A DNA stretch of 64,000 nucleotides from Clostridia bacterium. GTDB lineage: Bacteria; Acidobacteriota; Terriglobia; Terriglobales; Acidobacteriaceae. Shown piece by piece: positions 1 through 8,242 of this stretch (position 1 is the stretch's first letter; each line of letters starts with the position of its first letter). The position numbers were made by a program, and so were the translations under genes. Under the pieces are notes generated by a model. That model saw only the letters and a list, made by a program, of their open reading frames with translations, did not search any database and was not told the DNA's origin. The stretch lies in the NCBI GenBank assembly GCA_035561135.1, contig DATMYA010000018.1:62001-126000 (forward strand), written 5' to 3'.

Positions 1-432
1 AGAAAAGTAATTGAATCTGCGGCGAAAAAAATCTAGGAATTGAGCAGCGTCTGTGGATTTTTCATAGACACTGTTGTTGTTTTCAGCAGGCCGTTGAAGT
101 TTGCAACATCGCCTTTCTGGTTGCGTAAGTAGATGATCCCATTGGCTTCTCGTGGAATGGCGTTGACCCAGGCTCCAGTTTTGTGTTGCGATCCGCAACA
201 ACCGCAGCGAAGCGATAAAGAGTTGTCGCCTGCGCATCTCCGTTCGATTGTCTCGCCAACTCTAACACTCCCAGACACTTAGCAGTCGCTTCGACTCTCA
301 AGGACTAAGCGGCGACGGTTCGGCCACCCAGTTGCCTTTACGAATGGCGTGATCGGCAACCAGTCCAGTGGCAGGGTGGCCGAGCGAAAACAAAAGACCC
401 GCACAAACGGGCAGATATCTTGGAGGTGTGCG
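1..432. other. no supported gene
   Basis: I see no gene I can support here. Two overlapping minus-strand reading frames of about 70-80 codons exist, but neither has a ribosome site, a recognisable domain or a convincing composition. The last bases contain the GGAGG ribosome site (421-425) of the following gene. Confidence 0.5.
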
Positions 433-1113
433 ATGACAGTCATTCTCGTTCTCTTTACGTTCGTAGCATTCTTACTGATCGATTTCTTCTTTAGCCGCAA
501 CAAGCAGGCCGTGTTCGTGCCTGAACAGGTTGTACGCCACGATGCCACCTTGCCCCGTCCGACGCCTAAGTTTGTAGGCGGTTTCCAGATTCCCGAGAAT
601 CTTCGCTATCACCCGGGCCACACTTGGGCGCTGAGCGAGAGCCCGAATCTTGTCCGCGTGGGCGTAGACGACTTTGCGTCCAAGATACTGGGTAATGTCG
701 AGAGCGTGGCTCTGCCACAGCGCGGCCAATGGATTCGCCAGGGACAGAAGCTGATGAGTTTCAATCGCCACGGTGAGACGGTCGATATGGTGTCGCCGAT
801 CGAAGGCAGCGTTGCTGATGTGAACGAGAATGTGCTGCGCAATCCGGAAACTGCGGGCAAGGATCCCTATGGAGAAGGCTGGCTTATCACCGTGCAATCG
901 CCCGATGCCAAGACGAACTTCAAGAACCTAATGGGCGGCGGGCTGGCTCGCTGGTGGACGGAGGAAGCCGCGGTTCGTCTTCAGAAGAAGGTTCCGACCG
1001 TGATGGGTTCCCTGGCACTGGCGCAGGACGGCGGCGTTGCCACTGACGCGCTCGCGAACGAAATTCCTGAAAAAGAGTGGGCAGCTGTTGCCCGCGAGTT
1101 TTTCCTGACCTAG
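433..1113 (+). CDS. membrane-anchored GcvH-like (lipoyl-domain fold) protein without lipoyl lysine
   Basis: The protein has 226 aa. Residues 2-20 form one hydrophobic N-terminal segment, followed by a glycine-cleavage H-protein-like domain (about 50-160) with typical landmarks: YHPGHTWA, a GNVESVALP strand, SPIEGSVADVNE and DPYGEGWL. In true GcvH a lysine in an ESVKA context carries lipoate; the aligned stretch here reads FNRHGETVD, so the lysine position is about Gly114 and no lysine is nearby. It therefore probably cannot be lipoylated. The ATG was chosen because GGAGG lies 7 bases upstream; an earlier in-frame ATG at 349 has no such site. A terminator follows directly, so it is monocistronic. 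No other glycine-cleavage gene is near. A structural or redox-complex role is possible, but the function is unknown. Confidence 0.8.
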   Translation: MTVILVLFTFVAFLLIDFFFSRNKQAVFVPEQVVRHDATLPRPTPKFVGGFQIPENLRYHPGHTWALSESPNLVRVGVDDFASKILGNVESVALPQRGQWIRQGQKLMSFNRHGETVDMVSPIEGSVADVNENVLRNPETAGKDPYGEGWLITVQSPDAKTNFKNLMGGGLARWWTEEAAVRLQKKVPTVMGSLALAQDGGVATDALANEIPEKEWAAVAREFFLT

Positions 1114-1124
1114 TTATCGCCAAG

Positions 1125-1153
1125 AGCCCCGGGGCGGCGAACGCTCCGGGGCT
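1125..1153 (+). terminator. stem-loop terminator after GcvH-like gene
   Basis: A GC-rich hairpin with a 12-bp stem (AGCCCCGGGGCG paired with CGCTCCGGGGCT, one G:T) and a 5-base loop starts 12 bases after the stop codon. The tail is only moderately T-rich (TCCGTTCTT). Confidence 0.7.
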
Positions 1154-1293
1154 TCCGTTCTTGAAGTGGTCTTCAAATGCACATCGTTCAAGGCCGCATT
1201 CCAGGGAATCGGGCAGGCAGCTCGAGTTCCGAGGATGCGGTGTTTTTATTGTCGATGAACCGGAATTTTGCGGCTGCGAAACGGTTGAAGGTG

Positions 1294-1331
1294 CGTGACT
1301 TCAATCACAATTACGGGTGATTCGAGTCACG
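1294..1331. promoter_or_regulatory. two tandem CRP/FNR-type palindromes
   Basis: Two copies of GTGA-N6-TCAC are seen: CGTGACTTCAATCACA at 1294-1309 and GGTGATTCGAGTCACG at 1316-1331. Their centres are 22 bp apart, two helical turns, so two dimers could bind the same face. They lie about 145-180 bp upstream of the RsbRD_N-type gene that precedes the CoA-transferase/oxidoreductase operon. The half-sites match the CRP consensus TGTGA/TCACA apart from the outermost base. Binding is inferred, not shown. Confidence 0.6.
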
Positions 1332-1474
1332 GCTTGCCTAGAGGCTCAAAGCTGACACTGTATCGGTAAGAGAGTCCTGTACGCCTCACCTTTTATCATG
1401 AGCTCTCATATGCAAATTGGCTGGGAATCGGTCTTCCGAAACGGTGGCCACGGTCATTTTGCGAGGAGGCGGAC

Positions 1475-1936
1475 ATGATACTCGCCTACCGTCTGGTTCG
1501 CTTAATCGAAGTACACTCCGAGGGCCTTGCCCGCACACTGCGTCAGAAGTTGGATACTAGCGACAGGTGTCCGGACTATCGAAACGTGCCTCCGGAGGAA
1601 CTGACGCATATCGTATACGAGATGTACCGCAATCTTGGCGAGTGGCTGTTAGGCAAGACAGAAGCCGACATAGAGGTTCGTTACACGGCGATCGGTGCGC
1701 GCAGGGCGGAGCAGAACGTGCCGCTCAGCCAGGTTCTCTGGACCATCGCGCTAGTGAAGGAAAATCTATGGGAGTACCTCAAGAAGGAATCGCTGGTGGA
1801 GCGACCTTCCGAGGTTTTTGGCGAACTGGAAATGCTGCAACTACTCGAGAGTTTTTTTGACCGTGCCGTTTTTTATGCGGCCATAGGGTATGAGCGCGCC
1901 CGCGCTGCTCACCCAAATCATAATGAGCGCGGGTAG
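1475..1936 (+). CDS. RsbRD N-terminal-domain-like protein
   Basis: A 153-aa soluble, mostly helical protein. Its layout (an N-terminal helix, PPEELTHIVYEMYRNLGEWLL, then a central YTAIGARRAEQNVPLSQVLW stretch and a C-terminal FFDRAVFYAAIGYERA helix) resembles the sensory N-terminal domain of RsbRD and related stressosome or histidine-kinase proteins. No kinase, STAS or DNA-binding domain follows, so it would act alone or in a complex. The start is set by AGGAGG just upstream. It ends 13 bases before the CoA-transferase gene and is probably the first gene of that operon, downstream of two CRP-type sites. The ligand is unknown. The family call rests on pattern resemblance. Confidence 0.65.
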   Translation: MILAYRLVRLIEVHSEGLARTLRQKLDTSDRCPDYRNVPPEELTHIVYEMYRNLGEWLLGKTEADIEVRYTAIGARRAEQNVPLSQVLWTIALVKENLWEYLKKESLVERPSEVFGELEMLQLLESFFDRAVFYAAIGYERARAAHPNHNERG

Positions 1937-1949
1937 AAGAGAGAATTCG

Positions 1950-3278
1950 ATGTCCTGGCAGGACGAATACCGGAGCAAACTGACGACACCGCGAGAAGCA
2001 GTCAACTGTGTCGAATCCGGCATGCGGCTTTTCATTCACCCAGGCTGTGCCGAACCGGAAGCGCTCGTAGAAGCGCTCATGCACCGTGGTCCCCACGTCC
2101 GCGATGTGGAGATTGTGCATATTCTCACCTTGGGCCGCGCCGACTATGTCGCGCCCGAGATGGAAGGTCATTTCCGTCATAACGCACTTTTTATCGGCGG
2201 CAATTGCCGCCAGGCTGTCAATGAAGGCCGCGCCGATTGCACACCCATCTTCTTGCATGAGGTTGAGGCGTTGTTCGATACCGGCGCCATGCCGATCGAT
2301 GTCTGCTTCATACAGGTTTCGCCGCCGGACCGCCACGGCTATGTTTCGCTGGGCATCGGCGTCGAGATCACGATGAGCGCAGTCAAAAATGCGCACTACA
2401 TCGTGGCACAGGTCAACTCCGAAATGCCGCGCACCTACGGCGACACGTTCATTCACGTCAGCAAAATCAACGCGTTCGTGGAAGTGACGCAGCCACTGCC
2501 TGAGTTGAAGAAGGAAGTGGGCGGCGAAGTGGAAGACGCGATCGGGCGCAACATCGCGAACTTAATCGATGACGGCGCGTGTCTTCAGCTTGGAATCGGC
2601 GGCATTCCAAACGCTGTGCTGAAGAACCTTACGGATCGTCGCGATCTCGGTGTCCACACCGAAATGGTTTCTGACAACGTAATTCCGCTGATCGAGCGCG
2701 ACATCATCAATGGACGCCGCAAGAACTTCAAGCCGCGCAAGGTCATCCTCTCATTCGTACTTGGCAACAAGAGACTCTTCGACTTCCTTCACGAGAACCC
2801 GCTCTTTGAGTTCCAGCCCTCGTCGTACACCAACGATCCGTGGCAGATTGCCCGGAACGACAATATGGTCGCCATCAATTCCGCGCTCCAGGTCGACCTC
2901 ACGGGCCAGGTCTGTTCGGATTCGATAGGGCAGAGATTCTACAGCGGCTTCGGCGGGCAGGTTGATTTCATTCGCGGCGCCGCCCGTTCCAAGGGTGGCA
3001 AGCCGATTATCGCGCTGCCTTCCACGGCCAAAGGCGGCCTGATTTCGCGTATCAGTCCAATGTTGACGCTCGGCTCCGGCGTAGTAACAACGCGTGCCGA
3101 TGTCCACTATGTAGTGACCGAATACGGCGTTGCCTACCTGCACGGAAAGACCGTGCGCGAGCGCGCCCAGGCACTTATCGAAATCGCTCATCCCAATTTC
3201 AGGGCAGAGCTTCAAGAACATTGCGATCGACAGCGCTGGACCAAGCGTGACGCGGTCGCGTGTGCAGGTGCGAGGTAA
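1950..3278 (+). CDS. acetyl-CoA hydrolase / CoA-transferase (family I)
   Basis: The 442-aa protein belongs to the acetyl-CoA hydrolase/4-hydroxybutyrate CoA-transferase family, which moves CoA between acyl groups through a glutamyl-CoA intermediate, or hydrolyses acyl-CoA. The CoA loop is GIGGIP (215-220). The HTEMVSDN motif holds the expected catalytic glutamate (E238). A C-terminal VVTEYGVAYLHGKTVRER block is typical of the family. The ATG (MSWQDEY) follows an AGAAGAGAG stretch; an upstream in-frame ATG would overlap the preceding gene. It sits 3 bases before the ferredoxin subunit of an oxidoreductase, so it probably uses the acyl-CoA made by that enzyme, for example for acetate or butyrate exchange. 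The exact substrate cannot be read from sequence. Confidence 0.88.
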   Translation: MSWQDEYRSKLTTPREAVNCVESGMRLFIHPGCAEPEALVEALMHRGPHVRDVEIVHILTLGRADYVAPEMEGHFRHNALFIGGNCRQAVNEGRADCTPIFLHEVEALFDTGAMPIDVCFIQVSPPDRHGYVSLGIGVEITMSAVKNAHYIVAQVNSEMPRTYGDTFIHVSKINAFVEVTQPLPELKKEVGGEVEDAIGRNIANLIDDGACLQLGIGGIPNAVLKNLTDRRDLGVHTEMVSDNVIPLIERDIINGRRKNFKPRKVILSFVLGNKRLFDFLHENPLFEFQPSSYTNDPWQIARNDNMVAINSALQVDLTGQVCSDSIGQRFYSGFGGQVDFIRGAARSKGGKPIIALPSTAKGGLISRISPMLTLGSGVVTTRADVHYVVTEYGVAYLHGKTVRERAQALIEIAHPNFRAELQEHCDRQRWTKRDAVACAGAR

Positions 3279-3281
3279 TAA

Positions 3282-3563
3282 ATGGCTAATCAAGCGCGAG
3301 GTAATGTTGAAATTAACACTGAGGAGTGCAAAGGGTGTGGCCTTTGTGTCGAATCGTGCCCGCCTGACGTGCTCGAACTAGCACCGGACCTGAACGCCTA
3401 TGGCGTACACCCGGCCGTGTACAAGGGTGAGAATTGCACAGGCTGCGGCATATGTTTCTACTGCTGCCCTGAGCCAGGCGCCATCACCGTATTCCGTGCG
3501 GTTCCGGGGCAGAAGGCCGCGGCCGCCGCCGAGAAGGAGATCGCGAATGCGGCAACTCTGTAA
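3282..3563 (+). CDS. korD: 2-oxoacid:ferredoxin oxidoreductase delta subunit (2x[4Fe-4S] ferredoxin)
   Basis: The 93-aa protein carries two CxxCxxCxxxC cluster motifs: Cys16/19/22/26 and Cys52/55/58/62, the second followed by PEPGA. This is the electron-transfer subunit that passes electrons from the TPP site of a 2-oxoacid oxidoreductase to external ferredoxin. It starts 3 bases after the CoA-transferase stop and its end overlaps the alpha subunit start, indicating translational coupling. The C-terminal tail is Ala/Glu-rich. Confidence 0.88.
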   Translation: MANQARGNVEINTEECKGCGLCVESCPPDVLELAPDLNAYGVHPAVYKGENCTGCGICFYCCPEPGAITVFRAVPGQKAAAAAEKEIANAATL

Positions 3564-4599
3564 AGGCAACGTGGCCGTAGTGAAGGCTGCCATCCTGGCC
3601 GGATGTCGCTCTTATTACGGATATCCCATTACCCCGGCCAGCGAAATCGCGGAATACTCAGCACTGCTGATTCCGCAGGTCGGCGGCACTTTCTTGCAGG
3701 CAGAGAGTGAAGTCTCCGCCATCAACATGGTTTACGGCGCTGCTGCAGCCGGCAAGCGCGTGATGACAGCTTCTTCCGGCCCAGGCGTCAGCCTGATGCA
3801 GGAAGGCATTTCCTACCTCGCCGGGGCTGAACTGCCCTGTGTGATCGTTGACGTAGTCCGCGGCGGCCCGGGACTGGGAAACATTGCACCCGAGCAGAGC
3901 GACTACTTCTGTGCCGTGAAGGGTGGCGGCCATGGCTGCTATCGCAACATCGTGCTGGCTCCAGCTTCCGTGCAGGAGATGGCAGACCTCACGGTGCTCG
4001 CTTTCGAGCTTGCGGACAAGTATCGCAATCCGGCATTCCTGCTGACCGATGGTTTCGTCGGACAGATGATGGAGCCGCTCGAACTCGAGGTGAAGGACGT
4101 AAAGGAATACGAGAAGGCGTGGGCCGTCCGCGGCACAGCCGAGACGCGCCAAAACTTCGTCAGTTCGATCCAGCTTGAGCCAGATGCTCTCGAAGCGCAC
4201 GTCCGCAAGCTGGAAGCCAAGTACAAGGCGTGTGAAGCGGCAGAAATACGCTATGAAACGTACATGGCCGAAGACGCTGATGTCCTGCTGGTCGGCTATG
4301 GCATCGTGTCGCGCATCCTGCGCTCGACCATCGATCAGGCTCGCGCACAGGGACTCAAGGTCGGGCTCTTCCGTCCCATCACGCTCTGGCCGTATCCGTC
4401 GAAGGCGCTGGCGGAGGCTGCAAGCAAGTGCCAGAAGGTCATGGTCGTCGAACTGAGCACCGGACAAATGGTGGAAGATGTTCGCCTGGCCGTGAACGGC
4501 GCCGTGCCGGTCGAGTTCTATGGACGTGTCGGCGGCAACGTGCCGTCGGTTGAAGAAATTTACGCCGAGTTGTGCTCCCGCGTAGCGGCGATGGTTTAA
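3547..4599 (+). CDS. korA: 2-oxoacid:ferredoxin oxidoreductase alpha subunit
   Basis: The 350-aa protein is the pyrimidine-domain subunit of a 2-oxoacid:acceptor oxidoreductase, which decarboxylates 2-oxoacids to acyl-CoA with reduction of ferredoxin. Visible marks are [10 protein letters not shown] near the N-terminus, the [15 protein letters not shown] cofactor-activation region with its conserved glutamate, [15 protein letters not shown], and a C-terminal transketolase-like segment ([22 protein letters not shown]). The start is the ATG of MRQLCKGN, overlapping the end of the ferredoxin gene; a longer frame upstream is only the shadow of that gene. Whether pyruvate, 2-oxoglutarate or branched 2-oxoacids are used is not decided; length and layout best fit the KorA/VorB group. 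Confidence 0.88.
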   Translation: MRQLCKGNVAVVKAAILAGCRSYYGYPITPASEIAEYSALLIPQVGGTFLQAESEVSAINMVYGAAAAGKRVMTASSGPGVSLMQEGISYLAGAELPCVIVDVVRGGPGLGNIAPEQSDYFCAVKGGGHGCYRNIVLAPASVQEMADLTVLAFELADKYRNPAFLLTDGFVGQMMEPLELEVKDVKEYEKAWAVRGTAETRQNFVSSIQLEPDALEAHVRKLEAKYKACEAAEIRYETYMAEDADVLLVGYGIVSRILRSTIDQARAQGLKVGLFRPITLWPYPSKALAEAASKCQKVMVVELSTGQMVEDVRLAVNGAVPVEFYGRVGGNVPSVEEIYAELCSRVAAMV

Positions 4600-4616
4600 G
4601 CGGGCGGAGGGATATT

Positions 4617-6077
4617 GTGAGCGAGTTTCAAATTCTTCACGAGAAATCGCCTGTCTTCTACGACGTGTACGAACGCAAGAGTGAGATGCAGCACCAGACT
4701 CACTACTGCCCCGGTTGCGGGCACGGCGTCGCGCACAAACTCATCGCGGAAGCACTGGCGGAACTGGGGTTGCAGGACCGCGCTATTGTTGTCAGCCCGG
4801 TCGGCTGCTCCGTGTTTGCCTACTACTATTTCGATACTGGCAACGTTCAAGCCGCCCATGGACGCGCTCCGGCTGCGGCAACGGCACTGAAGCGGTCAAA
4901 TCCCGAGAGCATCGTCATCAGCTACCAGGGTGACGGCGACCTCGCCGCGATCGGCACCGCCGAGATTGTTCACGCCGCAAACCGCGGTGAGAACATCTGC
5001 GTGTTCTTCGTCAACAACTCCATCTACGGCATGACCGGCGGACAGATGGCACCGACGACGCTCGTCGGCCAGGTGTCCACCACGACGCCTTGGGGACGCC
5101 GCGCCAACAATGAAGGCTTTCCGCTGCACGTCAGCGAGATGCTTGCCACCCTGGAAGCTCCTGCCTACATTGAGCGTGTCGCGCTCTCGAATGCGAAGAA
5201 CGTCATGAAGGCTCGCAAGGCCATTCGCAAGGCCTTGGAGAACCAGAAGAATGGCAATGGCTTTTCGCTCGTCGAAATCCTGTCGCCCTGCCCGACCATC
5301 TTGAAGATGGACCCGGTCGTGACGCGCCACTGGGTCGACGAGACTTTGACAGCCGCCTTCCCGCTGGGAGTCTATCGCGATAAGAAGGCGGAGATTCCCG
5401 TCGTCCTGCCGCCACAGAAGAGCGTGGAAGCCGTAGTCGGCATCAGCGCAAAGCCTGCAGCTACGCTGGAAGAGCGTGCTGCCCGCCACGCGCACACCCG
5501 CGAACTGAGCATCAAGATCGCCGGCTTCGGCGGACAAGGCGTTCTGCTTCTCGGACAACTGATTGCCGAGATGGGCCTGCGCGAGCACATGGAAGTGAGT
5601 TGGCTGCCTTCGTACGGTCCTGAGATGCGCAGCGGCAGCGCGCATTGCCACGTCAATCTCTCGCACGAGCGCATCGGCTCGCCGCTGATTACTCGTCCGC
5701 AGGTCATCATGGCAATGAACGAAATCTCCCTGCGCAAGTTCGCATCCACGCTTGCGCCGGGCGGTCTCATCATCTACAACCGCGACAAGCTGCCCGAGGG
5801 ATTCACGGCCGAAAACGCTCGCATTGTTTGCGTTCCGGCCAGCGAAATCGCCGACGGCTTGGGGTCCGCCAAGGTAGCAAACGTCGTAATGCTTGGCGCC
5901 TTGCTGGAGGAAACCGAGTGTTTGCCGCCTGAGACAGTCGTGCAGGTGCTCAAGGACACGGTACGCAACGAGAAGATGCTTGCGCTCGACATGAAGGCTC
6001 TGGAAGCTGGCCGCATGTATGTGCACAGCAAAGTCCAAGTCGGCGCCGTAAGCGGGCCAGATGGCTTCTCTTACTAA
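4617..6077 (+). CDS. korB: fused beta-gamma subunit of 2-oxoacid:ferredoxin oxidoreductase
   Basis: The 486-aa protein joins two subunits that are usually separate. Residues 1-285 are the TPP-binding beta subunit, with CPGCGHG (31-37), the GDGD metal/diphosphate motif (105-108) and NNSIYGMTGGQ. Residues 295-486 are the gamma subunit, with GFGGQG (about 303), SYGPEMRSG and a NVVMLGALL helix. The chosen start is GTG behind CGGAGGGA; the in-frame ATG at 4572 lies inside korA and has no ribosome site. There is no stop or frameshift between the halves, so this is a true fusion. It is the last gene of the operon and a strong terminator follows. It pairs with KorA and KorD to give a complete enzyme. 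Confidence 0.87.
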   Translation: MSEFQILHEKSPVFYDVYERKSEMQHQTHYCPGCGHGVAHKLIAEALAELGLQDRAIVVSPVGCSVFAYYYFDTGNVQAAHGRAPAAATALKRSNPESIVISYQGDGDLAAIGTAEIVHAANRGENICVFFVNNSIYGMTGGQMAPTTLVGQVSTTTPWGRRANNEGFPLHVSEMLATLEAPAYIERVALSNAKNVMKARKAIRKALENQKNGNGFSLVEILSPCPTILKMDPVVTRHWVDETLTAAFPLGVYRDKKAEIPVVLPPQKSVEAVVGISAKPAATLEERAARHAHTRELSIKIAGFGGQGVLLLGQLIAEMGLREHMEVSWLPSYGPEMRSGSAHCHVNLSHERIGSPLITRPQVIMAMNEISLRKFASTLAPGGLIIYNRDKLPEGFTAENARIVCVPASEIADGLGSAKVANVVMLGALLEETECLPPETVVQVLKDTVRNEKMLALDMKALEAGRMYVHSKVQVGAVSGPDGFSY

Positions 6078-6102
6078 CAATCAGTAGATAGTTTATTAAA
6101 CG

Positions 6103-6135
6103 AGCGGCGGGCCAAGTGCCCGCCGCTTTTCTTTT
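6103..6135 (+). terminator. intrinsic terminator of the oxidoreductase operon
   Basis: A perfect 10-bp GC stem (AGCGGCGGGC / GCCCGCCGCT) with a 5-base loop is followed by TTTTCTTTTT. It begins 25 bases after the operon's last stop codon. Confidence 0.9.
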
Positions 6136-6178
6136 TCCCTCTGGTACCTTTTTCTGGCATTCTCCCTGCGGAGGAGAG

Positions 6179-6355
6179 ATGGCGACCAAGAAGAAGCAGA
6201 AGAAGTTCAGCGCCGTGAAGGCCGTCAAGGCCGCTGCTCGCGAGCAGGTCGGAACGCCGCCGCCAACCCGTGCCGCGCCCGACGAGAAAACCAAATCAAT
6301 GCGCAAGCAGCACAAGCACAAGGCGACGCTCTCCAAGTTGCTTACGGAGGAATGA
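6179..6355 (+). CDS. small lysine-rich hypothetical protein
   Basis: A 58-aa, very basic protein (runs such as KKKQKKF and RKQHKHKA), with AAREQVGTPPPTR in the middle and LSKLLTEE at the end. GGAGGAG sits directly upstream of the ATG. Composition suggests a nucleic-acid- or ribosome-associated small protein, but no family is recognised. It lies between a terminator and a convergent membrane-protein gene. Confidence 0.6.
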   Translation: MATKKKQKKFSAVKAVKAAAREQVGTPPPTRAAPDEKTKSMRKQHKHKATLSKLLTEE

Positions 6356-6363
6356 GTTTGCGC

Positions 6364-7032
6364 CTACCGCAGCGTAGTTTGAGACGGCACGTAGCGTAAC
6401 CATCCTAGACCGACGCGCATGTGCCGGTGCACGTCGTCCGGCAGTGAGAGCGCCACTGCAAGCCCGAGGACCGCGTGCGCTGCTGCCAGCGCATACAGGT
6501 TTCGATAACGCGCAAAAGCGGCACAGAAGGCTACCCCAGTCACAAGCGTGCCAACCGTCAATACAGGGTTCGGCAAGTGTGCGAACGCGAACAGGACGGA
6601 TGCCAGCACGACGGCGCGCTTCGTTCCCACAATCGATTGCAGGTTCAGGAAGAAGAAACACTGAAGGATGAACTGCTGCTGAAACGCCCAGAACACGTAC
6701 AGCAGAGAATGTGGAATTTGCGGTATCAGTCCAAAGAGCGGATGCAGAGTCCCTGCGGTTGCCGCAGCCGCCAGCATGAGCAGCGCCAGGGCAGATGCCG
6801 CAGCAACCACCCAGGCTGACGCGCGTAGCCCTGTTACCCCCAACCCAAGTTCCGCCAGTGTCGGCCGAGACGCAACCACTGTGCCGACTACCCAAGCCGC
6901 GAACAGCGCGGACCAGGCGAACTGTGCGGGGCGCGAAGTCCACAGCGCGCACTCCAGCAGCGCATAGCCGACAACCAGCACGGCTATGCGGCGCGACGGC
7001 GAAATGTTCCTGAAAGTATTGGTAGGCACCAA
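6364..7032 (-). CDS. CPBP-family-like intramembrane protein, catalytic glutamates replaced
   Basis: The 222-aa protein has about six to seven hydrophobic segments. The pattern resembles CPBP (CAAX-protease/bacteriocin-processing) membrane proteases: an FxxxH motif (FAFAHLPNP) and a late HAVLG. The first motif, normally EExxxR, reads QQFILQ here, so both catalytic glutamates and the arginine are glutamines. It is therefore probably not an active protease, or belongs to a divergent branch. It follows the EamA-type gene on the same strand by 3 bases and is probably co-transcribed. Substrate and role are unknown. Confidence 0.65.
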   Translation of the reverse strand: MVPTNTFRNISPSRRIAVLVVGYALLECALWTSRPAQFAWSALFAAWVVGTVVASRPTLAELGLGVTGLRASAWVVAAASALALLMLAAAATAGTLHPLFGLIPQIPHSLLYVFWAFQQQFILQCFFFLNLQSIVGTKRAVVLASVLFAFAHLPNPVLTVGTLVTGVAFCAAFARYRNLYALAAAHAVLGLAVALSLPDDVHRHMRVGLGWLRYVPSQTTLR

Positions 7033-7035
7033 GCG

Positions 7036-7959
7036 TTAGACGTTGGTCAGCTCTTCTTCGGTGGCTACCTCGGGCGAACGCGTTGAGCGCACCAGCGTGA
7101 AGATGCCGAACAGCACCAGCACGCCTCCGGGTAGCAGCCAGCCGGAGGGCATCTCCCGCAGCACGATCGCCGCAGCAACGGTCGAAACAATTGGAATCAG
7201 TAACTGGATCGTGGTTGTCAGCACGGCGGGCAGGCGTTTCGCAGCCGTCGCGTACGCGATGGAAGGGAAGGCCGTGGTGATGATGCCAAGCCCAAGCGCC
7301 GGAATCAGGTATCCGGGAGAGCGAAGGTGCACAAAGTCCTGAGGCGCGAGCAGGGCGGAGGCGCTCAAGAGCGTTGCGCTGCCGAGTGCCAGCGCAACAA
7401 CAGTCACCATGAAGGGATCGCTGGAAGTTTCTCCCGGTTTATGGACGCGCGCGTATGCGCTTGCGAACGCCGCGCTACAACCGGCCGATGCCAATGCGAG
7501 CAGATCGCCGATCAATCTGCGCTGGTCAAAGCTGCCGGGCGCGAGCTTAGGGCCGAGCACCAGCGCCACTCCTATCAGCGCACACAGCGCCCCGAACTTC
7601 TCTCGACCCGTAACGCGGATTCCGCGTAGCAGGTTAACGCCGAGTACCAGCAGCGGTGAAACCGCGATGAGCAGCGCAACCTCTGCAATCGAGGTGAACA
7701 GAAAGGCTATAACCGCAATGAGGTAATACGACACCAGCAGTGCGGCAAGAACGTAGGTTGACTTCCTGCGCAGATCTGCGCGATTCAGCTTGCGCCGTCT
7801 CAGCCACAGAACAGGCGCCAGCGCCACCAGCGCGATAGCCAGTCGCAGTCCGGTGATGAAAACCCCACTCAGCCCGCCAAGCAGGCGCACCCACACGCCC
7901 GCCAATCCCCAGGTCAGGGCAGTGCCGAAGGCGAGCGCGATGGCTTTCCGGTTCGTCAT
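7036..7959 (-). CDS. EamA/DMT-superfamily transporter
   Basis: The 307-aa protein has ten predicted hydrophobic segments in two EamA repeats: the first begins MTNRKAIALAFGTALTWGLAG and the second is around LLALASAGCSAAFASAYARV. Such proteins export metabolites or amino acids across the inner membrane; the substrate is unknown. The ATG with GGAGAG just before it was taken as start. The longer in-frame extension upstream runs antisense through the tRNA-Sec gene and is not coding. Confidence 0.83.
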   Translation of the reverse strand: MTNRKAIALAFGTALTWGLAGVWVRLLGGLSGVFITGLRLAIALVALAPVLWLRRRKLNRADLRRKSTYVLAALLVSYYLIAVIAFLFTSIAEVALLIAVSPLLVLGVNLLRGIRVTGREKFGALCALIGVALVLGPKLAPGSFDQRRLIGDLLALASAGCSAAFASAYARVHKPGETSSDPFMVTVVALALGSATLLSASALLAPQDFVHLRSPGYLIPALGLGIITTAFPSIAYATAAKRLPAVLTTTIQLLIPIVSTVAAAIVLREMPSGWLLPGGVLVLFGIFTLVRSTRSPEVATEEELTNV

Positions 7960-8018
7960 CTCTCCATCATCCCACACCAATTCAAACGCGTTGCGGGGGT
8001 GACGAACTCCCGCCGCCA

Positions 8019-8047
8019 TTGACGCCGGTGCTGGAGTCGGTTGTAAT
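8019..8047 (+). promoter_or_regulatory. sigma70-type promoter of the tRNA-Sec gene
   Basis: TTGACG and TGTAAT are spaced by 17 bp, and the -10 box ends 12 bases before the tRNA. Both hexamers differ from consensus at one position. Confidence 0.65.
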
Positions 8048-8059
8048 CGGAATGGGAAC

Positions 8060-8158
8060 GGAAGCGAACGGGGTCCGGTGATCCTCCCGGTCTTCAAAAC
8101 CGGCGTTCGGCAGGTTCGTCCTGTCGAAGGTGTGTTCGACTCGCACACGCTTCCGCCA
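8060..8158 (+). tRNA. selC: tRNA-Sec (anticodon TCA)
   Basis: A 99-nt tRNA with the unusually long shape of selenocysteine tRNA. The acceptor strands are GGAAGCG and CGCTTCC followed by G and an encoded CCA. The anticodon arm is CCGGT-CTTCAAA-ACCGG, giving TCA, which reads UGA. There is a long variable arm, and a T arm GTGTG-TTCGACT-CGCAC. The eighth acceptor pair would be A:A. It closely follows the layout of E. coli selC. It implies that the genome encodes selenoproteins, although I saw none in this window. Confidence 0.93.
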
Positions 8159-8242
8159 AGTATTCTCACTCACAAAACAAAACAGCCACCCAGCGCTGCT
8201 GACTGTTTCTGTTCGCGTACAATTCTCTCCGGAAGAAATGCC

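Noticed and set aside
33-301. Two overlapping minus-strand frames of 72-81 codons at the window start
   Set aside because: No ribosome site, no family likeness, and they overlap each other in different frames.
8078-8242. N-terminal extension of the PhzF protein and of the EamA transporter through 8000-8170
   Set aside because: These frames run through the tRNA-Sec gene and lack ribosome sites.
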